From NCBI RefSeq assembly GCF_028595305.1, contig NZ_JAQQXS010000007.1, positions 62,001 through 126,000 on the forward strand: a DNA stretch of 64,000 nt, in the 5' to 3' direction. How positions within the stretch are numbered: the stretch's first letter is position 1; each line of letters starts with the position of its first letter. This DNA comes from Roseateles koreensis. Lineage in GTDB: Bacteria; Pseudomonadota; Gammaproteobacteria; Burkholderiales; Burkholderiaceae_C. The translations under genes and the position numbers were made by a program. The notes under the pieces are model-generated. The model was not told the origin of the DNA. It ran no database searches and saw only the letters and a program-made list of their open reading frames with translations. Positions 19,192 to 28,848 of this stretch are shown here, one piece after another.

Positions 19192-21492
19192 TCAGGCGGT
19201 TTGCGCTGTTGGCACGGCCTGCACCGCTTGCAGTTGCACGCTCACGCCTGACAACACCGCGTTGCCTGATAGAGGGTCTCGCACTGTGTCACTGAGCAGG
19301 CTGTTGAGATTGACGCCTGGCCGCTCAGCGGCCACACCCAGGCGGATGCCGGCCAAATCGTGTCCCCAGCCATGCGGCAGGCTGACCACGCCCGGCATCA
19401 TGTCCGCACTGATGTTGACGGTGGCGCGAAGCTGGCCTGTCGCCGTGCTGAGCAAGGCTTGGCCGCCGTCTTGCAGGTTCAGGCGTTGGGCGTCGTCGGG
19501 GTGGACCAGCAAGGTGCAGCGCTGTGGGCCTTTGGCCAGCACCGGCAGGTTGTGCATCCAGCTGTTGCCGGATCGCATGTCGCGCCGCCCGATCAAGGTC
19601 AGGGTGACGGGTGTTGTGGGTGCAGTGGGAGCAGAGGCCGCCAGCGCGGCGTCGACATGGCGCAGGTCCGCCAGCAGGGCCGGGGGCGCTAGCTCAATTT
19701 TTCCGCTGGGCGTGCGCAGCAGTTCGGGGATGCGGGGCTGCAAGGCGCCGAGATCAATGCCGCCGGCGGCATTGCGCACCCGGTTCAGCGTCAAGCCGTC
19801 TGGCCGCAGGCCGAAGCGGTCGCCATAAGGGCCGCTGCGCAGCGCCAGGTCGATCAACCGTTCCGGGCCGCGCAAACACGACAAAGCCTGCATCACGGCG
19901 TCTGCCTGGTCGCCGGCCTGCCGTGCGACGTCTGCCCGAACGGCGGCTTCGTCCAGCGCATCGACATCGCCGCGCCAGTCTTTTCCTTCGATCAGCGCAG
20001 CGAGCCGGATCAGCGTCTCCCACTCTTCAGCCTGCCCAACGCGCTTCTCCAGGACCGGGCCGGAAAAGCGGGCGTGATTGCGCCACGACAGCTGCGGGAA
20101 CACCATGTCGAAGTGCAGGTCCTCCAAGGGCGACAGGCCCGGCAGGATCACGTCCGCGTGGCGGGTGGTTTCGTTCAGGTAAATGTCCAGGCTGACCATG
20201 AAGTCCAGCGAGGCCAGGGCCTTGTCGATGCGAGGGCTATTGGGCGCCGACAGCACCGGATTGCTGGCGATGCTGATGAGGGCGCGCACTTGGCCCGCGC
20301 CAGGCGTCTCGATTTCTTCGGCCAGGCAGATGATGGGCAATTCACCAAACACCTCGGGCGCCTGGCTGACCCGGCTGACCCGGCGGCCGACGCTGATGCC
20401 CTTGCCGATGCCCGGCTTGCCGGTGGTGTTGGGTGCAAAGGCCGCCGCTTTGGGGAACATGGCGCCGCCTTCGCGGTCCAGGTGCCCGGTCAAGATGTTG
20501 AGCACGTCCACCAGCCAGCTGTTCAGCGTGCCGAAACGCTGGGTGCAGGTGCCGATGCGGCCATAGAGCGCCGCCCGGTCGGTGCCTGCCAACTCGCGTG
20601 CGAGACGGCGCTGCGTGGCGGCGGCAATTCCGCAGCCCGCAGCCATGCGCTCCGGGCTGTAGGGGGCTACCGCCGTGCGCAACTCGTCCAGGCCCTTGAG
20701 GTGCGCTTGCAAATGCCGGAGCTGGATCAACTGTTCGTCGAACAGGGTGTGCACCATGCCCAGCAGCAGGTAGATGTCGCCTCCGGGTTGAATGGGCAGG
20801 TGCTCATCGGCGGCCTGGGCGGTTTCGGTACGGCGGGGGTCGATCACGACGATGCGACCGCCGCGCTCCCGCATGGCGCGGGCCTTGCCGCGGTAGTCCG
20901 GCACGGTCCACATGCTGCCGTTGCTGACCATGGGATTGCCGCCGAGGATGATCAGCAGATCGCTGCGTGGTAAATCGGGCACCGGCACGCTCAGCCAATG
21001 GCCAAACATCAGTCCTGCGCTGAGTTGTTTGGGCATTTGGTCCAGGGTGGATGCCGAGAACAAATTGCGGGTGCCCAAGGCCCGCGCCAGCCGCGGGAAG
21101 TAGGCCATCAGGCTGATCTTGTGCGCCGCCGGGTTGCCGATGGTGGTGGCCACGGCGTCGGGGCCATGGGTTTGCAGAATGGGCAGCAGCCGGCGTTCGA
21201 TCTCTTCAAACGCTTCGTCCCAACTGGCGGGCTCGAACCGGCCGTTGCGCTTGATCAGAGGTTGGCGCAGGCGGTCCGGGTCTTCGTGCAGGTCTTTCAG
21301 GCTGACGCCTTTGGGGCAGATGAAGCCGCTGCTGAAGACGTCATCGCTGGCCCCTCGGATGCTGATGACCTGCTCGCCCTGCGTGCGTACTTCCAACCCG
21401 CAACAGGCTTCGCACAAGGGGCAGATGCGGTAGTGTGTGGTGACGGCAGCAGCGGTGGCGGCTGCTTGGGCAGCGGTTTCAGAAGCGGGCAT
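19192..21492 (-). CDS. Molybdopterin-dependent oxidoreductase (DMSO reductase superfamily)
   Basis: A 766-residue catalytic subunit. The N-terminal iron-sulfur motif is present: 'CPLCEACCGLEV' (Cys24, 27, 31) and 'GFICPKG' (Cys59). It is followed by the molybdopterin fold ('SDLLIILGGNPMVSNGS', 'GGRIVVIDPRRTETAQAADEHLPIQPG') and the C-terminal molydopterin-dinucleotide-binding domain ('MHNLPVLAKGPQRCTLLVHP'). There is no Tat signal, so it should be cytoplasmic. No electron-transfer or membrane subunit lies next to it. The ATG at 21492 is preceded by AGGAGA. The substrate is unknown; biotin-sulfoxide, nitrate or formate-type activities cannot be separated by eye. Confidence 0.9.
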   Translation of the reverse strand: MPASETAAQAAATAAAVTTHYRICPLCEACCGLEVRTQGEQVISIRGASDDVFSSGFICPKGVSLKDLHEDPDRLRQPLIKRNGRFEPASWDEAFEEIERRLLPILQTHGPDAVATTIGNPAAHKISLMAYFPRLARALGTRNLFSASTLDQMPKQLSAGLMFGHWLSVPVPDLPRSDLLIILGGNPMVSNGSMWTVPDYRGKARAMRERGGRIVVIDPRRTETAQAADEHLPIQPGGDIYLLLGMVHTLFDEQLIQLRHLQAHLKGLDELRTAVAPYSPERMAAGCGIAAATQRRLARELAGTDRAALYGRIGTCTQRFGTLNSWLVDVLNILTGHLDREGGAMFPKAAAFAPNTTGKPGIGKGISVGRRVSRVSQAPEVFGELPIICLAEEIETPGAGQVRALISIASNPVLSAPNSPRIDKALASLDFMVSLDIYLNETTRHADVILPGLSPLEDLHFDMVFPQLSWRNHARFSGPVLEKRVGQAEEWETLIRLAALIEGKDWRGDVDALDEAAVRADVARQAGDQADAVMQALSCLRGPERLIDLALRSGPYGDRFGLRPDGLTLNRVRNAAGGIDLGALQPRIPELLRTPSGKIELAPPALLADLRHVDAALAASAPTAPTTPVTLTLIGRRDMRSGNSWMHNLPVLAKGPQRCTLLVHPDDAQRLNLQDGGQALLSTATGQLRATVNISADMMPGVVSLPHGWGHDLAGIRLGVAAERPGVNLNSLLSDTVRDPLSGNAVLSGVSVQLQAVQAVPTAQTA

Positions 21493-21636
21493 GGCAATCT
21501 CCTCGGTGGCAGCGATTGTGGGCGCCCAGGCGCCTAGGCCGCGTCGACTTGGCGACAGCCCGCGTGCGAGGAGACTCGGTGTTTTACCGGGGGGGAGGGG
21601 GCAGCGCGGGCGAAAGAAGGGTGCGCAACGCCCGCG

Positions 21637-22188
21637 TCAAAAACCGATCAGCGCGCCCAGCTCGCGCTCCACCAAGCTGGCGTCGCCGGTGTTCATTTCG
21701 ACCAAGCGGCGCAGATGGGTGATGCTTTCAATGTCGATGCTGCGGCACAGCAACCCGGCGGATGTTGATTCGACGTGTGCCAACTCGCCCGCCATCGCGA
21801 TGGTGGTTTCTTTGTCGGCCAGGGTGATCTTGAGCAAACAGGGCTGGCCTGGCAGCAGGCGCGACGGGTGCGCCTCATCGGTGGCGGACTCCGGCAGCTT
21901 CAACAGCGCCCCCTTGAGAGACAAGTCCAGCACATGCGCCTTGATCTGTTCGTGCGTGGTGATCAACTCGGCCTCGACGTCGAAAGCGACGCGGGTGAAA
22001 TTGCGGCGTTCGGTATTGATGGCGGACTCCCAAAAGTCTGTTTTGATGCTAGCAGAACCACTGCTCGCCGGGTCATCGATTTGTTCGACAAATCTTGCCC
22101 AGATCAGTTCAATGGCGAATTTTTTCTGGCGTTGGGCGGAGTCATTGGGGCTGCCGGAGTTGGCCAAGCCGTCGGCGTCGCCAACCAA
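21637..22188 (-). CDS. PilZ-domain protein (c-di-GMP receptor)
   Basis: Up to 183 residues. The PilZ domain starts at 'INTERRNFTRVAFDVEAEL', with the RxxxR c-di-GMP-binding motif (RRNFTR), and continues to 'VLDLSLKGALLKLP', which matches the D/NxSxxG half. It should be a cytosolic c-di-GMP effector. The frame begins at a TTG at 22188 and no ATG precedes the domain, so the true start is unsettled. As drawn it overlaps the end of the hydrolase gene by 85 bp on the same strand, suggesting coupling or a later non-ATG start. Confidence 0.8.
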   Translation of the reverse strand: MVGDADGLANSGSPNDSAQRQKKFAIELIWARFVEQIDDPASSGSASIKTDFWESAINTERRNFTRVAFDVEAELITTHEQIKAHVLDLSLKGALLKLPESATDEAHPSRLLPGQPCLLKITLADKETTIAMAGELAHVESTSAGLLCRSIDIESITHLRRLVEMNTGDASLVERELGALIGF

Positions 22189-22988
22189 TCCTGCACGGCC
22201 CGGTTGAAGGCCGCCGGTTGGCGAACCATTACCCAGTGGTCGGTGTCAAAGCCTTGCACCGCATGTTGTGGGGCCTCGCTCATGTCCTGAAGCCAGCTCT
22301 GGCTGTGGAACATAAAGGGCTTTTTTCGACCGTAGGCAAAGAACATCGGGCAGGGCGGGTTCATGGGCAGCAGGCCTCGAAGCGAGCCGTAGCTGCCGGT
22401 CCACTGCATGTCGTAGGGATAGTTCATGCCGATTCCGATTTGCTCAGCGGGCGCTGGGCAGCGCAGGGCTTGCGCGATCCAGCGCGTCATGCGCAGGCTG
22501 AGGCGCCCGCCAAACCAATCCCGCAGGCGCCAAGCTGACACCAGCCACAACTGGTAGGCGGCAATCATGAGTTTGACCTTGGGTTTGAGGCTGTGCAAAT
22601 AGGCCGCGCTGCTGGCATCACCAATGTCCACGCCGACCAGTCGGCTGATTTTTTGCGGCTGCTGCATGGCGAATTGGTAGCCGAACATGCAACCCCAGTC
22701 ATGCAGCATCAGAACGATGGGCGCGTCGGGCGACACGGCGGTGACGATGGCCTTGAACAGCGCCATCAGCGACTCCAGCGAATGCCCCTGGGGCGCTTGT
22801 GAGGCGTCGAAGCCGGGCAGGGTGAATCTGATGCAGCGGTAATGGTCGCGAAAAAACTCGACCTGAGCGTCCCACACACGATAGGTGTCGGGCCAACCGT
22901 GGATCATCACCAGGGCTGGGGCTCCGGGCGGGCAGCGGGTGTCGTCAATCCAGACTTCAGTGCCTTCGATGATCATTGATCTGCTCAT
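22104..22988 (-). CDS. Alpha/beta hydrolase, epoxide-hydrolase / haloalkane-dehalogenase type
   Basis: A 294-residue soluble hydrolase. The oxyanion motif is 'HGWPDTYRVWD' (His30). The nucleophile elbow is 'HDWGCMFGY' (Asp97) rather than a Ser elbow, which places it near epoxide hydrolases and haloalkane dehalogenases. The catalytic His is in 'DTDHWVM' near the C-terminus. The ATG at 22988 has only a weak upstream GAG. The gene overlaps the following PilZ frame. The substrate is unknown. Confidence 0.85.
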   Translation of the reverse strand: MSRSMIIEGTEVWIDDTRCPPGAPALVMIHGWPDTYRVWDAQVEFFRDHYRCIRFTLPGFDASQAPQGHSLESLMALFKAIVTAVSPDAPIVLMLHDWGCMFGYQFAMQQPQKISRLVGVDIGDASSAAYLHSLKPKVKLMIAAYQLWLVSAWRLRDWFGGRLSLRMTRWIAQALRCPAPAEQIGIGMNYPYDMQWTGSYGSLRGLLPMNPPCPMFFAYGRKKPFMFHSQSWLQDMSEAPQHAVQGFDTDHWVMVRQPAAFNRAVQDWLATPTAWPTPAAPMTPPNARKNSPLN

Positions 22989-23255
22989 GAATTTTCTCAA
23001 TTGGCAAAACGGACATCTTAAGAGGCTCAACTTAGATTTCGCCAGAATCTGCCTGAACTTGCGGGCGGTACCGCGCGGCGCCGGCGTCGAGGCGTTGTTG
23101 TTGTGGGTGTATGTGCTCACTAACAAATATTGGGCATGAAAATACGCGCTAAAAGCATCAGCAAGAAAGCTGCCGAGGGTCTGACGCCCATCAATTCAGG
23201 CTGGCTAAGATGGCCGCATGATGCCCCCCGTCCCGCATTCTTCGGAAAGATTTTG

Positions 23256-26243
23256 ATGAGCTCGCCCAACCCCACCCAACAGAGTTTTGATGAGGCCCTG
23301 GCCATCACTGGTCAGCTGCCCTTGATGGCTTCGGCACAAGCGTTGCCGGGTCAGGACATCAGCGTCGAGGTGCTGTTGGAAAAGTATGCCAAAGGCGATG
23401 AGCAGACGCTGGATGACTTGCGCCAGCGCGTGGCGCGCGCCTTGGCACAGGCCGAGGCACCTGAGGCGCGAGCTGATTGGGAGCGCAAGTTTCTGGACGC
23501 ACAGCGGCGTGGTTTTGTGCCGGCCGGGCGCATCAACTCGGCCGCCGGCACCGACCTCAGTGCCACCTTGATCAACTGCTTTGTTCAGCCGGTGGGCGAC
23601 TCCATCGCGTCGATGGACGACGGGCATCCGGGCATTTACACAGCGCTCACCGAAGCCGCTGAAACCATGCGCCGGGGTGGCGGCGTGGGCTACGATTTTT
23701 CCCGCATCCGTCCCCGGGGCGCCTGGGTCGGCTCGACCCAGAGCAGCGCCTCCGGCCCGGTCAGCTATATGCGCGTGTTCGACCGCTCTTGCGAGACGGT
23801 TGAAAGCGCGGGTAGCCGGCGCGGCGCCCAGATGGGCGTGCTGCGCTGCGACCACCCGGATGTCGAGGAGTTCATCCACGCCAAAGACAAGGGCGACCTC
23901 AAGAACTTCAATATTTCGGTGGGCGTGACCGACACGTTCATGAAGGCTGTTGACGATAACGCCGATATTGAGCTGACCCACAAGGCCGAGCCGGGCGTCA
24001 AGCAACGTGAAGCTGGCGCCTACCAGCGCGCGGACGGTCTCTGGGTGTATGCCAAGCTCAAGGCGCGTGATTTGTGGGACCAGATTATGCGGTCCACCTA
24101 CGACCACGCCGAGCCCGGCGTGCTGTTTCTTGACCGCATCAATGCCGACAATAACCTGCACTACTGCGAGTCCATTTCGGCCACCAACCCCTGCGCTGAG
24201 CAGCCGCTGCCGGCCTACGGTTGCTGCTGCCTGGGGTCGGTCAATCTGACCACCTTTGTGCGCGATCCCTTTGGCGCCGACGCTCACTTCGACGCCGAAG
24301 GATTTGCCGAGGTTTGCCGTGTCGCCACACGCATGCTCGACAACGTGCTGGACGTCACGCCCTGGCCCCTGCCAGCGCAGCAGCAAGAAGCGCGCAACAA
24401 GCGCCGCGTGGGTCTGGGCTTTACCGGTCTGGGCGATGCCCTGGTGATGCTGGGCCTGCGCTACGACAGCGAGGCGGCCCGTGCCATGGCACGGCACATC
24501 AGTGAAGTAATGCGTGACGCCGCCTATTCAGCATCGGCTGATCTGGCGGTGGAGCGCGGGGGATTTCCGCTCTTTAACGCCGACCTGTATTTGTCGGGCG
24601 GCAACTTCGCATCGCGCTTGCCGCAAGGCATCAAGGACAAGATCCGCGCGCAAGGCCTGCGCAACTCGCACCTGCTCTCCATCGCGCCCACCGGCACGAT
24701 CAGCCTGGCCTTTGCCGACAATGCCTCCAATGGCATCGAGCCCGCCTTCAGCTGGAGCTACACCCGCAAGAAGCGCATGCCTGATGGCGGCTACAAGGAG
24801 TACGCGGTCGAAGACCATGCTTGGCGTTTGTACCGCCATATGTTTGGCGCCAGCGCGCCGCTGACCCAAGCATTCGTCACCGCGCTGGAGCTGAGTGCCT
24901 CAGACCACGCCTTGATGGTGGCGGCGGTGGCACCCTATATCGACACCTCCATTTCCAAGACCGTCAATGTTCCGGCGGACTATCCGTATGTCGAGTTTCA
25001 AAATCTCTATCACCAGGCCTGGAAGGCCGGGCTGAAAGGGCTGGCCACCTACCGTCCTAATAGCGTGTTAGGGTCGGTGCTGAGCGTGGATGCACCGGTG
25101 GCTCCAGCCGCCGCATCGGCATCCACAGCACCTGAGCCACTCAAGCCCGTGAATGGCAGCAGCAGCGGCAGCAATCAGCGCATGCTGCTCACCCGCCTGC
25201 CCAATGCTGTGCTGGCCTCGCTGCGCTGGCCCAGCCGCCCCGAGTTGCCCGGCGGTAATCCTGCTTGGAGCTACATGATCCGCCACCCGCATGGCGACTT
25301 CGCGCTCTTCGTGGGCGAATTGCCGGCGGTGGGCCCTGATGCCGGTTTGTTCGGCAAGAACCTGCCCTTTGAGGTTTGGGTCAACGGCGCTGAACAACCG
25401 CGTGGTTTGGCAGCAGTGGCCAAAACCCTGTCCATGGATTTGCGCTGCAACGACGCCGCTTGGCTGCGGCTCAAGCTCGACGCCCTCGCCACCGTTGCGG
25501 AAGAACGTGCCTTTGAAATGCCCATGCCCCCCGGCGGCGAACAGCGCTTGTTCCCCGGCGTGGTCGCGGCCACGGCGGCGGTCATTCGCTGGCGGTGCGA
25601 GCAACTCGGCGCCTTGGCTGAAGGGGGCCCCACGCCGGTGCTCGATGCCATGTTCAGCCGCGAAGAGCCCCGCACCAGCACCATGGGCACGCTGGCCTGG
25701 GCGGTGGACGTGGACAACCCTGCCACTAACGAGCAATTCACACTGACCCTGAAGGAGGTCAGCCTGCCCACGCCAGAAGGTGGCGTGGTGACCCGTCCCT
25801 GCGCCATGGGCTTCTCCGGCAATTACCCCAAGGCACTGGACGGCATGGCGCGCCTGCTCTCGCTGGACATGCGCGTGGTCGACCCTGCCTGGATCGGCAT
25901 GAAGCTACGCAAATTGCTGAACGTGGGCGAGCCGCTGGGCCACTTCATGGCGCCCGTGCCCACCTTGTCGGGCGAACGGCGGCAGCAAATCTGGCCCTCT
26001 ACCGTGGCCTACGTCGCCCGCCTCATCATCCATCGGTACGCCATGTTGGGCGTGCTGGACGAGCAAGGGCTGCCCTTGGTCGACATGGGCCTGCTCCAGG
26101 CCCCGCGCGCCCAGGCCGCCAGCGGCAACACCGTCCAGGCCATGGCCGGCAAGCCCTGCCCTGAATGCGGCAACGCCACCATGATCCACAAAGACGGCTG
26201 CGACTTTTGTACCGCCTGTGGGTACGTGGGGCAGTGCGGCTGA
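23256..26243 (+). CDS. nrdJ: Adenosylcobalamin-dependent ribonucleoside-diphosphate reductase
   Basis: A 995-residue class II ribonucleotide reductase, making deoxyribonucleotides without oxygen through coenzyme B12. Visible landmarks are the active-site Cys108 ('[12 protein letters not shown]'), the radical-site loop '[21 protein letters not shown]' (Cys313, Glu315) and '[22 protein letters not shown]'. The C-terminal third carries a TSCPD-type region and ends in a Cys pair pattern 'CPECGN...[13 protein letters not shown]', probably the redox-shuttling tail. The start at 23256 has GGAAAGA upstream; the frame extends a further 42 codons without homology. No cobalamin riboswitch is evident upstream. 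Confidence 0.95.
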   Translation: MSSPNPTQQSFDEALAITGQLPLMASAQALPGQDISVEVLLEKYAKGDEQTLDDLRQRVARALAQAEAPEARADWERKFLDAQRRGFVPAGRINSAAGTDLSATLINCFVQPVGDSIASMDDGHPGIYTALTEAAETMRRGGGVGYDFSRIRPRGAWVGSTQSSASGPVSYMRVFDRSCETVESAGSRRGAQMGVLRCDHPDVEEFIHAKDKGDLKNFNISVGVTDTFMKAVDDNADIELTHKAEPGVKQREAGAYQRADGLWVYAKLKARDLWDQIMRSTYDHAEPGVLFLDRINADNNLHYCESISATNPCAEQPLPAYGCCCLGSVNLTTFVRDPFGADAHFDAEGFAEVCRVATRMLDNVLDVTPWPLPAQQQEARNKRRVGLGFTGLGDALVMLGLRYDSEAARAMARHISEVMRDAAYSASADLAVERGGFPLFNADLYLSGGNFASRLPQGIKDKIRAQGLRNSHLLSIAPTGTISLAFADNASNGIEPAFSWSYTRKKRMPDGGYKEYAVEDHAWRLYRHMFGASAPLTQAFVTALELSASDHALMVAAVAPYIDTSISKTVNVPADYPYVEFQNLYHQAWKAGLKGLATYRPNSVLGSVLSVDAPVAPAAASASTAPEPLKPVNGSSSGSNQRMLLTRLPNAVLASLRWPSRPELPGGNPAWSYMIRHPHGDFALFVGELPAVGPDAGLFGKNLPFEVWVNGAEQPRGLAAVAKTLSMDLRCNDAAWLRLKLDALATVAEERAFEMPMPPGGEQRLFPGVVAATAAVIRWRCEQLGALAEGGPTPVLDAMFSREEPRTSTMGTLAWAVDVDNPATNEQFTLTLKEVSLPTPEGGVVTRPCAMGFSGNYPKALDGMARLLSLDMRVVDPAWIGMKLRKLLNVGEPLGHFMAPVPTLSGERRQQIWPSTVAYVARLIIHRYAMLGVLDEQGLPLVDMGLLQAPRAQAASGNTVQAMAGKPCPECGNATMIHKDGCDFCTACGYVGQCG

Positions 26244-26814
26244 GATGTAAGCGGGCCGATAATTTGGGCGGTTGTGCGGCGGCTCGGCTTGCGCCATCCA
26301 GCTGAGATGGGCGGGGCCGAGGTGGATGCACTCCTGGCTTACTTGGCGCTTGCTCGGGGTCTTGGTACCGTCCAGTAGAGCGTGGACAAATGCACGTTCA
26401 CCCACAGATCGGCCGTTCCGCACTTGATCTGGCACAGTCATTTGTCTGACAATTGACGGCGTTGGTACACCTGTGCGAAAGGCAGGGTCACAAAGCTTCC
26501 GGTCTACTTCCCGTGAGGGGCATGACAGCGGGGCTGCCTCTGGATGCTTGACTGCGTCTGGAGTTCAATCGCTTGGCCTCAAGCGATTGCGCGGTTTGCC
26601 TTTCACTGCAGTGCCAGCCGAAGTTGAGATCAGCGGTGGTTCATTTCCGCCGCGTACTCACACAAACGATCGCATCCCAAGATTTCGCACAAGCCTCCTT
26701 GCAGTTGCTCTGCACGCTGGGCAGGAGTGCGCTTGGCTGTGGAACTGTCTGGAAGGGCCTTAGGCTGAAATTCAGGGCAGTTCATCCTCTCATGAATTTT
26801 TGGAAGTACTGTTG
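26244..26814. other. 571-bp gap between nrdJ and the chemoreceptor
   Basis: No gene I can support. Short open frames have no recognisable domains and mixed base composition. It holds one perfect inverted repeat (26566-26589) and presumably the chemoreceptor promoter. It may contain decayed coding sequence, but I could not identify a parent family. Confidence 0.55.
26566..26589. repeat. Perfect 10-bp inverted repeat with 4-base loop
   Basis: CAATCGCTTG, loop GCCT, CAAGCGATTG. There is no T-run after it, so it is not a standard terminator. It could be an operator or a leftover terminator stem 3' of nrdJ. Confidence 0.6.
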
Positions 26815-28776
26815 ATGATGACGAATTGGCTTAAACGATCCAGCCTGGGTACGAAGCTCTCTGCGGCAAATTTTGCGCTGGTCACGGGGGTTGTGGGATT
26901 GTTTGTCTGGGCGGCCAGCTATTCCAGCGCCCGCATTATTGAGGCGCGTGCATTTGACGAGGTTGAGCAGAAGACTCAGTTGCTGGTCAAACTGGTTGAA
27001 GCCTCTGATAAAGACATCCGCTATCGCAGCAACTCATTGGGCCAGGCTTTTCAAGCCACGCTGAAAGGCCAGATGACGTTGCTTGACAGCACGGTTGATA
27101 TCAAGGGCCGTGCGACACCGACATTGGCTTTGAATGGCCGGCCTATCAATCTCGACTTCTCGTTTGTGGATCCTTTCACGGAAACGACAGGCGCCGTGGC
27201 GACCGTGTTTGCCAAGACCGGGGATGACTTTGTCCGCATCGCAACGTCCTTGAAAAATGAGAAAGGCGAGCGTGCGGTGGGTACCTTGTTGGACCGCGAG
27301 CATCCGGGCTACAAGGCCGTGATGGCGGGCGACAGCTTTGTGGGTGTCGCCACCTTGTTCGGGCGCCAGTACATGACCCGTTATGACCCGATCCGCAGCG
27401 CGGCGGGCCAGACCATTGGCCTGAGTTTCGTGGGCCTGGATTTCACTGAATACCTGGCGACCTTGAAGGCCACCGTCCGCGACTTGAAAATCGGCCAGAC
27501 CGGCTACTTCTTCGCCCTGGATGCCCGGCCTGGCAAGAGCTTCGGCAACATGGTCGTGCACCCGACGCTGGAGGGAAAAAATCAGCTCGATCTCAAGGAT
27601 GCAAATGGCCGAGAGTTCATCAAGGAAATCCTCGAGAAAAAGTCGGGCTCCATCACTTACGCCTACATGAACCCGGAGCGTGGCGAGACCGCACCGCGTG
27701 ACAAGGCCGTGTCGTTTACCTATTTCAAGGATTGGAACTGGGTCATCGCGGGTGGTACTTATGTGGACGAATACACCGCTGAGATTCGGCATCAGCGCAA
27801 CGCCTATGTGGTGCTGGCAATCTTCCTGGTGACAGGCATGAGTGCCACCTCCTATTTCCTGCTGCGCCGCATGTTGAGCCAGCCCTTGGCGCAAGTGCAG
27901 GACATGGCGGAGCATCTGGCCACGGGGGACCTGACGGTGCGTTTGCCAGTTCAACGCAGTGACGAGATCGGGGCGCTGGTGGCCGCCATGAACCGCATCG
28001 GTGAGAGCCTGACCACGGTGGTCGACTCGGCACGTGAAAACGCCAACAATGTCGCTACCGCCTGTGCGCAGATTGCCAGTGGCAATCAGGATCTCTCGGC
28101 GCGAACCGAGAGCCAAGCCAGTGCGCTGGAGCAGACAAGCGCCTCGATGCGCCAACTCAGCGGTACGGTTCAGCAAAATGTGGACTTTGCGCACCAGGCC
28201 AATGAACTCGCAGCAGGCGCCAGCGAGGTGGCCAGCAAGGGCGGAGCGGTGGTGGCACAGGTGGTGGACACCATGAAGGGCATCACTACGTCGAGCAAGC
28301 GAATCGAAGACATCACCTCTGTGATCGATGGCATCGCGTTTCAAACCAATATTCTGGCCTTGAATGCGGCGGTGGAAGCTGCTCGTGCGGGTGACGCTGG
28401 TCGGGGGTTCGCGGTGGTCGCCACTGAAGTTCGCAGTTTGTCCGGGCGTTGCGCCGAAGCCGCCAAGGAGATCAAGAAACTGATCGGCGACAGCGTTAAT
28501 CGCATCGAGCGTGGCAGCGAATTGGTCGATCAGGCGGGCATCACCATGAATGAGGTGGTCAACAGCATCGAGCGTGTGACGCGCATCATGAGCGACATCC
28601 GCAGCGCCAGCGGCGAGCAGGCCACCGGCGTTCGCCATGTTGACCAGGCGGTTGCGCAGATGGATCAATCAACCCAGCAGAATGCGGCCTTGGTTGAGGA
28701 GATGGCCGCGGCCGCCTGCAGCCTGGAACTGCAGGCGCAGACCATGGTGCAGTCGGTGGCGTTGTTCAAAATCTAA
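26815..28776 (+). CDS. Methyl-accepting chemotaxis protein with Cache-type sensor
   Basis: A 653-residue transmembrane chemoreceptor. It has an N-terminal helix (about 17-40), a periplasmic Cache-type ligand-binding region (about 45-330, including 'YFFALDARPGKSFGNMVVHPTLEGKN' and 'FTYFKDWNWVIAGGTYVDEY'), a second helix (about 338-358) and a HAMP domain. The signalling hairpin contains the hallmark 'GIAFQTNILALNAAVEAARAG'. No C-terminal CheB/CheR pentapeptide is seen. The ligand is unknown. The ATG at 26815 follows GGAAG. It stands alone, without che genes. Confidence 0.93.
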   Translation: MMTNWLKRSSLGTKLSAANFALVTGVVGLFVWAASYSSARIIEARAFDEVEQKTQLLVKLVEASDKDIRYRSNSLGQAFQATLKGQMTLLDSTVDIKGRATPTLALNGRPINLDFSFVDPFTETTGAVATVFAKTGDDFVRIATSLKNEKGERAVGTLLDREHPGYKAVMAGDSFVGVATLFGRQYMTRYDPIRSAAGQTIGLSFVGLDFTEYLATLKATVRDLKIGQTGYFFALDARPGKSFGNMVVHPTLEGKNQLDLKDANGREFIKEILEKKSGSITYAYMNPERGETAPRDKAVSFTYFKDWNWVIAGGTYVDEYTAEIRHQRNAYVVLAIFLVTGMSATSYFLLRRMLSQPLAQVQDMAEHLATGDLTVRLPVQRSDEIGALVAAMNRIGESLTTVVDSARENANNVATACAQIASGNQDLSARTESQASALEQTSASMRQLSGTVQQNVDFAHQANELAAGASEVASKGGAVVAQVVDTMKGITTSSKRIEDITSVIDGIAFQTNILALNAAVEAARAGDAGRGFAVVATEVRSLSGRCAEAAKEIKKLIGDSVNRIERGSELVDQAGITMNEVVNSIERVTRIMSDIRSASGEQATGVRHVDQAVAQMDQSTQQNAALVEEMAAAACSLELQAQTMVQSVALFKI

Positions 28777-28782
28777 ACCTGA

Positions 28783-28809
28783 GCGCCAACGACCCTGGGC
28801 TGTTGGCGC
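28783..28809. terminator. Hairpin between convergent genes
   Basis: Arms GCGCCAAC / GTTGGCGC with an 11-base loop lie between the chemoreceptor stop and the convergent sulfur-enzyme stop. There is no clear T-run, so terminator function is tentative. Confidence 0.5.
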
Positions 28810-28848
28810 ATAGGTTTGCGCCGTCCAACTGTTCTTGTTATCGCTGGT

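Noticed and set aside
23120-23255. Cobalamin riboswitch before nrdJ
   Set aside because: I looked for a B12-box-like core and found none; the gap is also too short for a full element.
23205-24497. A 430-codon frame antisense to nrdJ
   Set aside because: Same reason: low-complexity shadow composition, with unmistakable NrdJ motifs on the other strand.
26473-26763. A 96-codon frame in the gap after nrdJ
   Set aside because: No recognisable domain, no ribosome-binding site and mixed codon use.
28783-28809. Strong rho-independent terminator
   Set aside because: The stem is good but no T-run follows on either strand, so I list it only as tentative.
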